This document shows positions 50,188-59,280 of a DNA stretch of 64,000 nucleotides, in pieces (the first letter of the stretch is position 1; every line of letters starts with the position of its first letter). A program made the position numbers and the translations under genes. Origin of the DNA: Kingella negevensis (GTDB taxonomy: Bacteria > Pseudomonadota > Gammaproteobacteria > Burkholderiales > Neisseriaceae); contig NZ_CP123448.1 of NCBI RefSeq assembly GCF_030177895.1, forward strand, positions 744,001 through 808,000. The letters are read 5' to 3'. The notes below the pieces were generated by a model. It saw only the letters and a program-made list of their open reading frames with translations, had not been told where the DNA came from and searched no databases.

Positions 50188-51108
50188 ATGAATAAAAAAA
50201 CAATTGTACTTGTGTGTACGACTTTATTTGGCTTAGCAGCATGTGGCGGAGGCGGTGGTGGTCACCATACACCAAACGTAAACACAGGTAATAGCCAACC
50301 ATTAAACAAACAAGGCTTAACCAATAACCAGACGAATAATCAAAATTCGTCTACCAACCAAACTTCGCCTAACAATCAGACGAATAACAAAAACACAAGC
50401 AACAACAGTAAACCCACTTACACGCCAACTTCAGAATACAAAGGTAGTGTTACGGTTTCCAACGAACCAGATACCAGCAAAGCAACGATTAAATCGATTA
50501 CCAACCCAAATCTAGACAAAATCGTTGTGGATGGACATGAAATTGTTATCAACTACCCAGGAATCGTGTCTGGCACGTTTACCACCATCCGCAACGGAAA
50601 CAGAGAAACCATCATCAGCGGCAAACAACTCAAATACGCAAAATTTGGTTTGCATGAAATACATGAAAGACGTGATTCTAAAGTGTACACATTTGCCATC
50701 GGCGAAGTAACACCTACTACAGGTGAAAATGCTGTTCCCCCAACAGGTAAAGCCACTTATAAAGGTTCAACCGTGATGAACGTAGGTGGCGGCTCATTTA
50801 TTATGAAAGACCCTTCGCTGGCTAAATCGCACTTTGATGTGGATTTTGGTAGCAAAACAATTTCCGGCTATACGCAAATCACCACAGAAGCTGGCAATAC
50901 GCTGCACAATGTGCCGTTGGAGGGCAAAATCAACGGCGCAACATTTAGCGGCACAAAAGACAAAGTAAGCATGCAAGGTCATTTCTTTGGTCCGAAAGCG
51001 GCAGAATTAGGCGGCGTGTTTAAAGGCACAATTGCTGAGAAAAATGAAGAAACTAATAAAATGATAGATGTTCCTGTGCTGGGTTCATTTGGCGCGACTA
51101 AACAGTAA
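50188..51108 (+). CDS. Surface lipoprotein, TbpB-like C-terminal barrel
   Basis: 306 residues. The lipobox LFGLAAC is followed by six Gly, then a long Asn/Thr/Gln/Ser-rich flexible tether (about 30-80). The C-terminal half ends with FSGTKDKVSMQGHFFGPKAAELGGVFKG. That G-x-FxG ending and G-rich beta pattern are typical of the TbpB/HpuA/fHbp type beta-barrels (pfam TbpBBD). A polyglycine after the lipid Cys is common in Neisseria surface lipoproteins exported by Slam. No Slam gene is in the window, so surface exposure is inferred. The ligand is unknown. Confidence 0.78.
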   Translation: MNKKTIVLVCTTLFGLAACGGGGGGHHTPNVNTGNSQPLNKQGLTNNQTNNQNSSTNQTSPNNQTNNKNTSNNSKPTYTPTSEYKGSVTVSNEPDTSKATIKSITNPNLDKIVVDGHEIVINYPGIVSGTFTTIRNGNRETIISGKQLKYAKFGLHEIHERRDSKVYTFAIGEVTPTTGENAVPPTGKATYKGSTVMNVGGGSFIMKDPSLAKSHFDVDFGSKTISGYTQITTEAGNTLHNVPLEGKINGATFSGTKDKVSMQGHFFGPKAAELGGVFKGTIAEKNEETNKMIDVPVLGSFGATKQ

Positions 51109-51115
51109 TAAAAGA

Positions 51116-51146
51116 AAAACCCTATCTCAGTAAGAGATAGGGTTTT
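51116..51146. terminator. Strong terminator without DUS
   Basis: AAAACCCTATCTC-AGTAA-GAGATAGGGTTTT, perfect 13-bp stem with T-run, between the convergent lipoprotein and barrel genes. Confidence 0.9.
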
Positions 51147-51162
51147 ATTTTTCAGGCTGCCA

Positions 51163-51975
51163 TTAGAAATTATACGTTACACCAAACATTACAACAGGCA
51201 CCACTTTGTATTTTTGCAAACGGTCGCGCAGTTTATTTGTTTCATCATCTACGCGTTGCGTAATCATATTTTGCGCTTTTTGTTTGTCTTCATCGCTGAT
51301 TTTAATGCCAGAGCCATTCAACTTCGCTTGCGCCTCAACCAGTTTTTCATTCAATGTACTGCTAAGCGTTACATTGGTTTTAGGTCTGCCCACATACATA
51401 CCCAAATCAGCCGTAAAGCCCCACGTGCCTGCTTTTCTTTGCGCCACATTGTGTCCCCAACCAATGCCCACATAAGGGGAAACTTTTGGGTAATGCATTT
51501 GCACGTGAACATTGTCTTTACCGTCCAATTTCACTGAATACGATTTACCACCAATTTTAAACGTTTGTTCTGCCGCAGAAACGCTATAACCACTTGCTGA
51601 AATTTTGGTGCGACCAAATCCCAAACCAGCCGTTAAACGGAAGCTGTTATTCATTGGGAAAAAGTCGCCCTGAATATTAAACTTATCGCTGCGCGCATCA
51701 GCAGAATAAGCAATGCCTCGTTCAGTGAAATCACGGCTTACACGCCCAATCGTCATCGTATCGGCACGCAACGTAAATTTTTCATTCACGCCATAGCCAA
51801 CCCCCAAACCCACACCAGGGAAGCCTGCTTTGCCATAAACTTCCCATTTCGCAGGGGTTTCTGTGCCAGAGGAAACCGACTCAGTGGCCATTTCCTCCGC
51901 AAATGCAGAACCAGCCATTAGCATGCTTAACACAATAGCTGAATATTTCACCGTTTTAATACACTTCATTTCCAT
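51163..51975 (-). CDS. Outer-membrane beta-barrel protein
   Basis: 270 residues. The signal peptide is MKCIKTVKYSAIVLSMLMAGSAFA, and GGAG is 7 bases before the ATG. Alternating strands (YGKAGFPGVGLGVGYGVNEKFTLRAD, LTAGLGFGRTKIS, VSPYVGIGWGHN) end with the C-terminal aromatic VVPVVMFGVTYNF, the BAM signal. A helical insertion (LNEKLVEAQAKLNGSGIKISDEDKQKAQNMITQRVDDETNKL) sits before the last strand. Specific function unknown. Confidence 0.85.
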   Translation of the reverse strand: MEMKCIKTVKYSAIVLSMLMAGSAFAEEMATESVSSGTETPAKWEVYGKAGFPGVGLGVGYGVNEKFTLRADTMTIGRVSRDFTERGIAYSADARSDKFNIQGDFFPMNNSFRLTAGLGFGRTKISASGYSVSAAEQTFKIGGKSYSVKLDGKDNVHVQMHYPKVSPYVGIGWGHNVAQRKAGTWGFTADLGMYVGRPKTNVTLSSTLNEKLVEAQAKLNGSGIKISDEDKQKAQNMITQRVDDETNKLRDRLQKYKVVPVVMFGVTYNF

Positions 51976-52120
51976 AATAAGCTCCTACACTTTCAAAAAT
52001 TTACCACACAAATTTAATGATGAAAAATTATAATTCATTTGCCATATTTTTGTTAAAAACAGTAAAAATAATCACAAGTATTTGACTAAAATCAAATTCA
52101 CCTTTGACATAAAAACAACG

Positions 52121-52684
52121 TTAATTTTCTAGCTTTTGTGCTACCAACCCAACAGGCGGACAATTTCGTTGATTGATAAATTCATAACGCAGCACGCGGA
52201 ATTTTTCCTGCGGCAACTGCGCAGCAAAAGACACAATTTCCCGCATTTCATCTTTACCTGCTTCATGCCCGTGATATAAAGCTGCCGTTACAATCCCCTG
52301 CACTTTCAGCAACTTTAATGCAGCCTGAAAGGCCTGCAAACTCGTTTCAGGCTGCGTGGTGATTTCGTGATTACCACGAGGCAAATAGCCAAAATTAAAC
52401 ATCACCGCAGACACTTCTTCCGCTACAAACTCCGCCATCTGCTCATGACCTGCATGAATCAACGATACGCGTTGTGCTACACCATTTTGTTGCAGACGCT
52501 GTTCCGTTTGCTGCAAGGCTGCTGTCTGAATATCAAACGCAAACACGCGCCCTGTTTCGCCCACGCATTGCGCTAAAAATAATGTGTCGTGCCCGTTGCC
52601 AGCCGTTGCGTCTATCACACAATCGCCAGATTGAATGTGCGCACGGATTTGGTCGTGCAAAAATGGGAGGATATTGCGATACAT
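52121..52684 (-). CDS. YtqB-like class I SAM methyltransferase
   Basis: 187 residues. VIDATAGNGHDTLFLAQ is the SAM motif, followed by VFAFDIQTAALQQTEQRL and VMFNFGYLPRGNH, as in YtqB/rRNA methylase-like proteins. CPP near the end is typical. It modifies RNA or a small molecule; the target is unknown. An in-frame DUS codes LQAFQAALKLL. Confidence 0.85.
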   Translation of the reverse strand: MYRNILPFLHDQIRAHIQSGDCVIDATAGNGHDTLFLAQCVGETGRVFAFDIQTAALQQTEQRLQQNGVAQRVSLIHAGHEQMAEFVAEEVSAVMFNFGYLPRGNHEITTQPETSLQAFQAALKLLKVQGIVTAALYHGHEAGKDEMREIVSFAAQLPQEKFRVLRYEFINQRNCPPVGLVAQKLEN

Positions 52685-52770
52685 TTTCAGGCTGCCTTAT
52701 TGTTTAACATGGTTTTTAATTGCGGTGCGACTTTTGTCTATTTTCGATATAAGTTGCATGTAGCTTCCTT

Positions 52771-53172
52771 TCAGGCTGCCTGAAAAGTATCTTGCAACAG
52801 ATGCTGAATAATCGGTGTCATTGACATACCTTGTATGACTTGCATGGCACGCCAATCACGCCCATTCGGTAAGGTAGAAAGATGCATGGGACTGTTGCTT
52901 TTTTCAAATGCTAATAGGGGTTCGCTGTTGATAATAATCGTTGTTTCAGGCTGCAAATGGGCTAAATTGCTGGGTAATAAATAATGTGGCGTTAAGATGA
53001 TATTGATTGCGCCTTGAACCATGCAGCTATACAGCAGGTAATCTCTGATTTGTGAAATTTGTGAATGGCAGTTGCTGTCTAATAACGCATGGTGCAGCAA
53101 GTTTGCCATATCGTTAAAAATAGGGACGTTTGCACGCTCTAAAATGCAAATGTTGGTGTTTAAAACAGTCAT
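52771..53172 (-). pseudogene. Glycosyltransferase-like fragment (N-terminal part)
   Basis: 133 residues. YSCMVQGAINIILTPHYLLP and HLQPETTIIINSEPLL recall the N-terminal half of GT-B glycosyltransferases (a strand, a His-rich turn, then an acceptor loop). The C-terminal catalytic half is missing. The protein ends DTFQAA-stop in a DUS. The complementary half lies just upstream in the opposite order. Confidence 0.5.
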
Positions 53173-53190
53173 CGTTTTTTCCTTATGTTT

Positions 53191-53661
53191 TCAGGCTGCT
53201 TTGAGAAGCTGCTGCATAATGTTTGCTTGTGGTAGAGCTTGCATCGTTTGCAACGCTTCTTTTTGTTGTGCCAACCGTGTTTCAGGCTGCGTGCACAAGT
53301 TCACACAAGTTTGCACCAGCTGTTCATACGGCGTAGCAACAATACCATTTAAATACGCAGCCTGAATGCTGGTGTTGGGATTTACTTCGGAAACCACTGC
53401 CACGCCGTTGGTCATCAAATAAAAGCAACGCACAATTTCAAAAATCTGGCTATCAAAATAGTGCATATTTAAAACGACTTTGCTACGGGCAATCCATTTA
53501 TCGCGCTCTTTGCCGAAGACATCTTGCAGCACTTCAACACGCAAACCTTGTTTCGGCAACTGATTCAAAATATTCACACGACGCTCATTCAATGAGCCAT
53601 AAAACAGCACATCAATATCAGGCGTTGATGATAATTCAATGCGTTTTAATGCAGCCTGAAA
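53191..53661 (-). pseudogene. Glycosyltransferase C-terminal half, 5'-truncated
   Basis: The frame begins at a DUS (F-Q-A-A-L-K-R) in phase with the era stop and has no start codon; a GTG at 53610 is only an internal possibility. DIDVLFYGSLNERRVNILNQL, VFGKERDKWIARSKVVLNMHY and FEIVRCFYLMTNGVAVVSE match the C-terminal donor-binding half of GT-B enzymes. It ends QQLLKAA-stop, again in a DUS. It is not functional alone. Confidence 0.7.
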
Positions 53662-53667
53662 AATGGT

Positions 53668-54594
53668 TTACAGTCCCAATTCATTCAAGAAACGAATATC
53701 GTCCGCCCAACCCGATTTCACTTTCACCCAAACTTTTAAAAACACCTTGCAATCAAACAGTTTTTCCATATCCAAACGCGCTTCGGTAGAAATTTTCTTC
53801 ATTTTCTCGCCGCCTTTGCCGATGACAATCGGTTTTTGATTTTCTTTGTCCACCAAAACAGCAACATAAATGTGATACATACCATTTTCTTTTTTAAATT
53901 GCTCCACTTCCACATTCATCGCGTACGGCAATTCTTCGCCCAAATAGCGGAACAATTTTTCGCGCACAATTTCCATTGCCAAGAAACGGCTGGATTTATC
54001 CGTAACCATGTCTTCGGGATACATCGGCACGCTTTCAGGCAAAAATGGCTTCAGCGTTTCCAATAAATTCGCAATCCGCAAGCCGTGTTTAGCACTCACC
54101 ACTTCCACCGCCGTAAAGTCAAATTCCGCGCGCACTTCATCAATAAACGCATTCAGCGCAATTTTGTCTTTCGCCTTATCCTTGTCGATTTTGTTCACCA
54201 CCAAAATCACAGGCGTGTTTTTTGGCAACTGTTTCAGTACCGTGCGGTCGGCTTCCGTGAATCGCATCGCTTCCAACACAAACGCAATCGCATCAACGCC
54301 GCTCATCGCTTCGGTTACGTTCAAATTCAATCGGTCATTCAACGCGTTGCGGTGGTCTGTTTGAAACCCTGGTGTATCTACAAATACAAATTGCGCCGTA
54401 TCATCGGTGTAAATGCCTGTAACTTTATGGCGCGTGGTTTGCGCTTTTTTGCTGGTAATGCTGATTTTTTGTCCGATTAAATGATTCATCAGCGTGGATT
54501 TACCCACGTTTGGGCGACCCACAATCGCGATAAAGCCACAACGGTAATTCTGCGCGGCGGCTTGTTCTTTTGCTAAAAATTCTTCTACGTTCAT
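53668..54594 (-). CDS. era: GTPase Era
   Basis: 308 residues. G1 GRPNVGKSTLMNHL, G3 DTPG in VFVDTPGFQ, and G4 NKID in VVNKIDKD. The C-terminal KH domain has GKGGEKMKKISTEARLDMEKLF. It binds 16S rRNA for 30S maturation. rnc, its usual partner, lies 1.6 kb upstream with two genes between. Confidence 0.97.
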   Translation of the reverse strand: MNVEEFLAKEQAAAQNYRCGFIAIVGRPNVGKSTLMNHLIGQKISITSKKAQTTRHKVTGIYTDDTAQFVFVDTPGFQTDHRNALNDRLNLNVTEAMSGVDAIAFVLEAMRFTEADRTVLKQLPKNTPVILVVNKIDKDKAKDKIALNAFIDEVRAEFDFTAVEVVSAKHGLRIANLLETLKPFLPESVPMYPEDMVTDKSSRFLAMEIVREKLFRYLGEELPYAMNVEVEQFKKENGMYHIYVAVLVDKENQKPIVIGKGGEKMKKISTEARLDMEKLFDCKVFLKVWVKVKSGWADDIRFLNELGL

Positions 54595-54609
54595 TTTTTA
54601 CTTTCTATA

Positions 54610-54633
54610 GTAGGTCGGATTCTCGAATCCGAC
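54610..54633. repeat. GTAGGTCGGATTC palindrome
   Basis: GTAGGTCGGATTC-TC-GAATCCGAC just before the era start. The outer GTAG arm is not matched on the right. Confidence 0.75.
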
Positions 54634-54653
54634 ATTTCTCAATATTTTATTTT

Positions 54654-55436
54654 TCAGGCAGCCTGAAACCGCTTTTGCAACTTCGGCAACACCCACCCAA
54701 AAATCCAACCATGCCACGCCAAACAAATCAACGTCGCCGCAAACAAATCAATCGGAAAGTGCATACCCAAGCGCACACGGCTAAATAACATCGCCGCCGC
54801 CCACACACTTAACGCAGCCTGAAAACCCCAAGCCACCACACCCATTTGACCACACAGCAAACCTGCAAACAGCAACACCCAAGACACCGCAAAACTCGTA
54901 TGCCCAGACGGAAACGAATAGCCCAGTTCATCTTGCTGATAATCCGCCACCGTGCGCGTGTCGTCATCAAACGCCGTTGCGCGAATCATCTCACGCTTTG
55001 TATCTTTCGTTTGCGCATAAAACGAATCAGGCGCGTAGCCCAGTTGCTCAGGCACATTCGCCTTGTGCAACGCCACCACATACGGGCGCGGCTCTTTCAC
55101 CAACCGTTTCACCCCCGACTTAATCGCCTGCGTCCCCACCTGCGAAACCGCGCACAAAAGCACCACCACCCGCCAATCCACGCGCCCACGCGCCAATCCT
55201 ATAGCACACAATGTCAAAATCGCCGCCGTTATCACACCATAAGGCACGGACGACATATAAGTCAGCCCAATCCATGCCTGATTTGCCGCCGTTTTGCCCA
55301 CCATATCCGACATCGTCCACACGCTGCCAGTCGCCCAAAAATAGATGGGCACAAGCAACATCAACGCCGCATAAACCACTAATTTCACATACACATTTGT
55401 TTTCAGGCTGTCTGAAAGATTATTGTTTTGTAACAC
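54654..55436 (-). CDS. PAP2-family phosphatase
   Basis: 260 residues. The signature is split as KEPRPY, SFPSGHTSF and SRVRLGMHFPIDL, giving the Lys-Arg, His and Arg-His-Asp of acid phosphatases. Five to six membrane spans. It removes phosphate from undecaprenyl-PP or phosphatidylglycerol-P. It overlaps the next gene by 17 bp and ends RFQAA in a DUS. Confidence 0.9.
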   Translation of the reverse strand: MLQNNNLSDSLKTNVYVKLVVYAALMLLVPIYFWATGSVWTMSDMVGKTAANQAWIGLTYMSSVPYGVITAAILTLCAIGLARGRVDWRVVVLLCAVSQVGTQAIKSGVKRLVKEPRPYVVALHKANVPEQLGYAPDSFYAQTKDTKREMIRATAFDDDTRTVADYQQDELGYSFPSGHTSFAVSWVLLFAGLLCGQMGVVAWGFQAALSVWAAAMLFSRVRLGMHFPIDLFAATLICLAWHGWIFGWVLPKLQKRFQAA

Positions 55437-55878
55437 GTCTAAATTTCTTCTTATTCGTTAAAACAGGTTCAATCTGCCCCATTACCACAGGCGGCAAACC
55501 CCAATGTTTAATCAATTTATTCAACTGCTTAATTTTCGCCATGCGAACAGGTCTACCCAAAAACATCGGCGCATTGAGTGCAAATTTAATTTTCGTGCAG
55601 AGAAAATTCACCGTTTCCTGAATGCACATTTCATCTTGTTCAAACCACAATTCTGTGGAACTTGTCAGCCAGCCGCGTCCTTTGATGTAACGCCCGTTGC
55701 CTTGTCGCTTAAACTGGTTTGCATCGCACCACGCCTGAAACAAGAAATCTTGCTCGGCATTTTTGGGCGCAGGTAAACGCAAAACAGGGTATTTTTTCGC
55801 CGCTTCGTTGCTGCTTGTCCATGAATACAGCATACCAATTACCGCGCCAATCATTGCGCCAATCATCACATTAGACAT
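55420..55878 (-). CDS. Hypothetical protein with N-terminal membrane segment
   Basis: 152 residues from the ATG at 55878, which has GGAG about 10 bases upstream; other in-frame ATGs lie further 5'. MSNVMIGAMIGAVIGMLYSW is one membrane segment. The rest is soluble: WCDANQFKRQGNGRYIKGRGWLTSSTELWFEQDEM, then a basic tail (NKKKFRRVTKQ). I do not recognise it. Confidence 0.65.
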   Translation of the reverse strand: MSNVMIGAMIGAVIGMLYSWTSSNEAAKKYPVLRLPAPKNAEQDFLFQAWCDANQFKRQGNGRYIKGRGWLTSSTELWFEQDEMCIQETVNFLCTKIKFALNAPMFLGRPVRMAKIKQLNKLIKHWGLPPVVMGQIEPVLTNKKKFRRVTKQ

Positions 55879-55960
55879 TGTTTTTTTCTCCATAATTTGC
55901 AGCCTGAAAACAGAGTCATTGCCATTTTCAGGCTGCAAATACATTTCGCTAAATTTTACC

Positions 55961-56007
55961 GTTGAACATGGCGTTGCGCCGCCATACCCATGCTTTAGGT
56001 TTGTGAA
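55961..56007. repeat. 47-bp dispersed repeat, copy 2
   Basis: Matches 3443-3489 in 45 of 47 bases, with the ATGGCG-TTGCGC-CGCCAT hairpin. It is followed by DUS and a CGGGCATAAATGCACCGACC half-repeat (56036-56055). Confidence 0.8.
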
Positions 56008-56073
56008 GTTTTATCGTTTGCAGCCTGAAAAAGTCGGGCATAAATGCACCGACCTACATCGCAGCCTGAAAAC

Positions 56074-56180
56074 GATAGTTGATTGAAATAAAAATGAGAC
56101 AAGGCGACAATGCCTGCCGTGTGCGCGTGGCACATAAAGGCGTTGGCAACGCCGTATCATTGCAATTTCAATCAACTATC
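56074..56180. mobile_element. Correia-like repeat, copy 4
   Basis: GATAGTTGATTGAAATAAAA at the left pairs with TTTCAATCAACTATC at the right. ACAAGGCGACAATGCCTGCC and GCGTTGGCAACGCC are inside. Its right edge provides the TGA stop of rnc. Confidence 0.8.
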
Positions 56181-56886
56181 ATTTCTTCTTCGCAAATTTC
56201 TCTTCCAACCACGCCAACGCCTGTTGTGCACATTCCTGTTCTGCCGCGCGGCGACTGTGCGCTTGAGCATAAAAAATTTGCCCCAACTCGCCCAAATCGC
56301 AAGACACATCAAATCGCGCATCATTGCCTTCGCCCGTTTGCTTTTCAATGCGATATTTCGGCAACGCAAACCGCTTGCCTTGCAGCCATTCTTGCAAACG
56401 CGTTTTCGCGTCTTTCGCTTGCGTGTTGGTGTTCAAATGGCGCACTTTGTCGGCAAACAAACCGCGCACCACGTTTTCCGCCGTGTGAAAATCCGCGTCA
56501 AAACTAATCGCTGCAAACAGGGCTTCCATCGCGTCCGCCAAAATAGATGCGCGGTCATTGCCGCCGCTTTTCAGCTCGCCCATGCCCAAATACAGCGCGT
56601 TGCCCAAGCCTAATTCTCGTGCGATTTCGGCTAATGTGGCTTCTTTTACCAACTGAGCGCGTAGGGGCGACAAGCGTCCTTCTGGCAAATTGGGGAACGC
56701 GTCATACAGCATTTTGGCGACAACATAGTCCAAAATACTGTCGCCGATAAATTCAAAGCGTTCGTTATTTTGCGCAGAATAGCTGCGGTGCGTGAGGGCT
56801 TGTTGCAGCAGTTTGATATTTTTGAAGGCGTAACCGATTTTGTCTTGAATCGGGCGGAAATATTGAAGACGAATGTCAGATTTCAT
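56179..56886 (-). CDS. rnc: Ribonuclease III
   Basis: 235 residues from ATG 56886 (AACC upstream; an earlier TTG is less likely). ALTHRSYSAQNNERFEFIGDSILDYVVAK holds the catalytic Glu/Asp signature, and ILADAMEALFAAISFDADF the second set. The dsRNA-binding domain (ARFDVSCDLGELGQ, RRAAEQECAQQALAWLEE) is complete. It processes rRNA. The last bases come from the adjoining Correia-like element. Confidence 0.95.
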   Translation of the reverse strand: MKSDIRLQYFRPIQDKIGYAFKNIKLLQQALTHRSYSAQNNERFEFIGDSILDYVVAKMLYDAFPNLPEGRLSPLRAQLVKEATLAEIARELGLGNALYLGMGELKSGGNDRASILADAMEALFAAISFDADFHTAENVVRGLFADKVRHLNTNTQAKDAKTRLQEWLQGKRFALPKYRIEKQTGEGNDARFDVSCDLGELGQIFYAQAHSRRAAEQECAQQALAWLEEKFAKKK

Positions 56887-56964
56887 GGTTAAAAAAATCA
56901 ATCAGATAAAAGTGAAATTATACGCGAAACTGGTTTTTCAGGCTGCCGTGTTGTACTCAAAAAA

Positions 56965-56989
56965 AAGAGCAGGCAAGAATCCTGCTCTT
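56965..56989 (-). terminator. Intrinsic terminator of yicC
   Basis: AAGAGCAGG-CAAGAAT-CCTGCTCTT with eight T on the minus-strand 3' side, 7 bases after the yicC stop. Confidence 0.9.
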
Positions 56990-56995
56990 TCTGCA

Positions 56996-57868
56996 TTATT
57001 CAATATTTTGTACTTGCTCGCGCATTTGCTCAATCAGCACTTTCAATTCAACCGATACTTGTGTGCATTCAGTCGCAATCGCTTTGCTGCCCAATGTGTT
57101 CGCTTCGCGGTTCAACTCTTGCATCAAGAAATCCAAGCGCTTACCAATCGTGCCGTTATGTTCGTCTACAATGCGACGCACTTCCGTGATATGCCCATGC
57201 AAGCGACTAAATTCCTCGTCCACGTCCGCTTTTTGCATAAATAGCGCAAATTCCAATTTCAAGCGGTCGTCATCAATATTGCTCACGGCTTCAGCCAAAC
57301 GGTGGCGGCTGCGTTCCATGTGCGCATTCAACAAACTTGGGAACAGTTCTTCCAAAGCCGACACAATTGAATCCATCAAATCCAAGCGTTCCACAATGTG
57401 CGCGTGCAATTTTTCGCCTTCACGTTCACGCGAAGCCACAAAATCGTCTAAAGCCTGTGCCAGCAAGCGCATTACTGCGTCTGCTAATTCATCGCCGTCC
57501 ACATCTGCGCTAGCAATCACACCTGGGAAACGCAAAATATCTGCCACGCTCAATTTGGCTAAATCATCGTGCTTTTTGCGCCATTTTGCGTTTAAGTCCG
57601 CCAGTTCTGCGACTAAATTGTGATTGATGTGCAAACTTGCCGCGCTGTTGGGCAAGTTGTTTAACTGAATGCGACATTCCAATTTACCGCGCGATACTTT
57701 GCTGCTAATCAGCTCGCGCATTGCACCTTCCAAAGAACGCAAGTCATCAGGAATTTTGAATTGTGTGTCTAAAAAGCGGTGGTTTACGGAGCGAATTTCC
57801 AAGTCAATTCGTTTGCCCGCGCACTCGCCTGAGGCGTTGGCGAAGCCTGTCATACTGCGTACAGTCAT
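56996..57868 (-). CDS. YicC/YloC-family endoribonuclease
   Basis: 290 residues from ATG 57868 (AAAGGA upstream). MTVRSMTGFANASGE and LEIRSVNHRFLDTQFKIPDDL are the N-terminal marks. The C-terminal KRLDFLMQELNREANTLGSKAIATE is the DUF1732 block with the conserved E and N-R-E. YicC is an RNase. Divergent from rph. Confidence 0.92.
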   Translation of the reverse strand: MTVRSMTGFANASGECAGKRIDLEIRSVNHRFLDTQFKIPDDLRSLEGAMRELISSKVSRGKLECRIQLNNLPNSAASLHINHNLVAELADLNAKWRKKHDDLAKLSVADILRFPGVIASADVDGDELADAVMRLLAQALDDFVASREREGEKLHAHIVERLDLMDSIVSALEELFPSLLNAHMERSRHRLAEAVSNIDDDRLKLEFALFMQKADVDEEFSRLHGHITEVRRIVDEHNGTIGKRLDFLMQELNREANTLGSKAIATECTQVSVELKVLIEQMREQVQNIE

Positions 57869-57989
57869 GTTTTTTTCCTTTAAAGTGAGTTTCAAAAAAA
57901 CGGTGTTATCTTAACAGATTTCAGGCAGCCTGAAAAAGTGATAAATGCTATAATTCACTCTATTATTTCACTTTTTTTGAAGGATTTTT

Positions 57990-58715
57990 ATGGCTTACCA
58001 ACGCACTTCTCGCGCGGCAAATGAAACGCGCAAAATCAAAATTACCCCAAATTTTTTGCCACACGCAGACGGTTCGGTATTAATTGAATGTGGCAACACG
58101 AAAGTGATTTGCACGGCGACGATTGATGAAAATGTGCCACCTTTTTTGCGCGGTAAAAATCAGGGTTGGGTAACGGCGGAATACGGTATGCTGCCTGCTT
58201 CTACGCAGTCGCGCATGAAACGCGAGGCGGCGGCTGGCAAACAATCTGGTCGCACACAAGAAATTCAGCGTTTGATTGGGCGCAGTTTGCGCGCTTGCGT
58301 GGACATGGCGAAACTGGGAGAGCGTCAAATTTTAATTGATTGCGATGTAATCCAGGCAGACGGTGGCACGCGCACGGCGAGTATTACGGGAGCGTTTGTG
58401 GCGTTGAAAATTGCGGTGCAAAAATTGTTGAACGATGGTCGTTTGTCTGCAACGCCTTTGATTGGCAGCGTGGCGGCGATTTCGGTTGGCGTGGTGGGCG
58501 GTGTGCCGTTGTTGGATTTAGATTATCCTGAAGATTCAGGCTGCGATAGTGATGTGAATTTGGTCATGCTGAATGCGGAGAAAATCATTGAAATTCAAGG
58601 CACGGCGGAAGGTGCAGCGTTTGGGTTGGACGAGTTGCAGCAGTTGATTGCGTTGGGGCAAAAGGGGATTGCTGAATTGACTGAATTGCAAGAACAGGCG
58701 TTTCAGGCTGCCTGA
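57990..58715 (+). CDS. rph: Ribonuclease PH
   Basis: 241 residues. [20 protein letters not shown] and [23 protein letters not shown] hold the phosphate/RNA sites. [24 protein letters not shown] and [18 protein letters not shown] follow. It trims tRNA 3' ends. It ends EQAFQAA-stop in a DUS; usual RNase PH proteins end a few residues earlier. Confidence 0.95.
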   Translation: MAYQRTSRAANETRKIKITPNFLPHADGSVLIECGNTKVICTATIDENVPPFLRGKNQGWVTAEYGMLPASTQSRMKREAAAGKQSGRTQEIQRLIGRSLRACVDMAKLGERQILIDCDVIQADGGTRTASITGAFVALKIAVQKLLNDGRLSATPLIGSVAAISVGVVGGVPLLDLDYPEDSGCDSDVNLVMLNAEKIIEIQGTAEGAAFGLDELQQLIALGQKGIAELTELQEQAFQAA

Positions 58716-58718
58716 AAA

Positions 58719-59090
58719 ATGAAATCGATGTTTCAGCAATGTGTGGCGTTTATTGTTTTGGTTGGGTTTGCTGTGTGTTTTGCTTTATTTGCAAGCAATC
58801 AGCAAGCGCAAACAATTCAAGAAAATGCGCTATGCGCTGCACGTATTCGTGAAGAATTGCCAGCGATTATTCAGCCGTTTACGATGTGGGAAGCATCATC
58901 TAGCACTCATGGCACAACGATAACTATTCATTTTAGAATGAAAGGCAGTTGGGCTGAATTGAAACGGTTGGAAGTCATTTTGAAACAGCATTTACCTGAA
59001 TTTGGATTTCGTGGTGTGTGCAGAAATGGGGAATCGCTGATTGAAACCAGTCCACAAAATATTTTGGGCGTGGATTATGTAGAGCTATAG
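58719..59090 (+). CDS. Hypothetical protein with N-terminal membrane anchor
   Basis: 123 residues. CVAFIVLVGFAVCFALFA is the anchor, then a small domain with two Cys (ALCAARI, FRGVCRNGESLIETS). It starts 3 bases after rph, probably co-transcribed. The last bases, GAG CTA TAG, take their stop from a Correia-like element. Not recognised. Confidence 0.7.
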   Translation: MKSMFQQCVAFIVLVGFAVCFALFASNQQAQTIQENALCAARIREELPAIIQPFTMWEASSSTHGTTITIHFRMKGSWAELKRLEVILKQHLPEFGFRGVCRNGESLIETSPQNILGVDYVEL

Positions 59091-59193
59091 TTGATTAAAA
59101 TAAAAATGAGACAAGGCGACAACGTCCGCCGTGTGCATATAACACATAAGGACGTTAGCAACGCTGTATCATTGCAATTTTAATCAACTATAG
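59085..59193. mobile_element. Correia-like repeat, copy 5
   Basis: CTATAGTTGATTAAAATAAA at the left and ATTTTAATCAACTATAG at the right are perfect inverted ends. ACAAGGCGACAACGTCCGCC is inside. It supplies the TAG stop of the preceding gene. Confidence 0.82.
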
Positions 59194-59233
59194 TTTGGCA
59201 GTATCCCAATCAATCTTGTTAATTATTGATATA

Positions 59234-59266
59234 AAAACACCTTTCAGGCTGCCTGAAAGGTGTTTT
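59234..59266. terminator. DUS-centred palindromic terminator
   Basis: AAAACACCTTTCAGGCT and its inverse AGCCTGAAAGGTGTTTT around a single G centre. It serves the fimV/tspA-like gene and could also end rph transcripts. Confidence 0.8.
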
Positions 59267-59280
59267 GTTTATGAAGGGGA

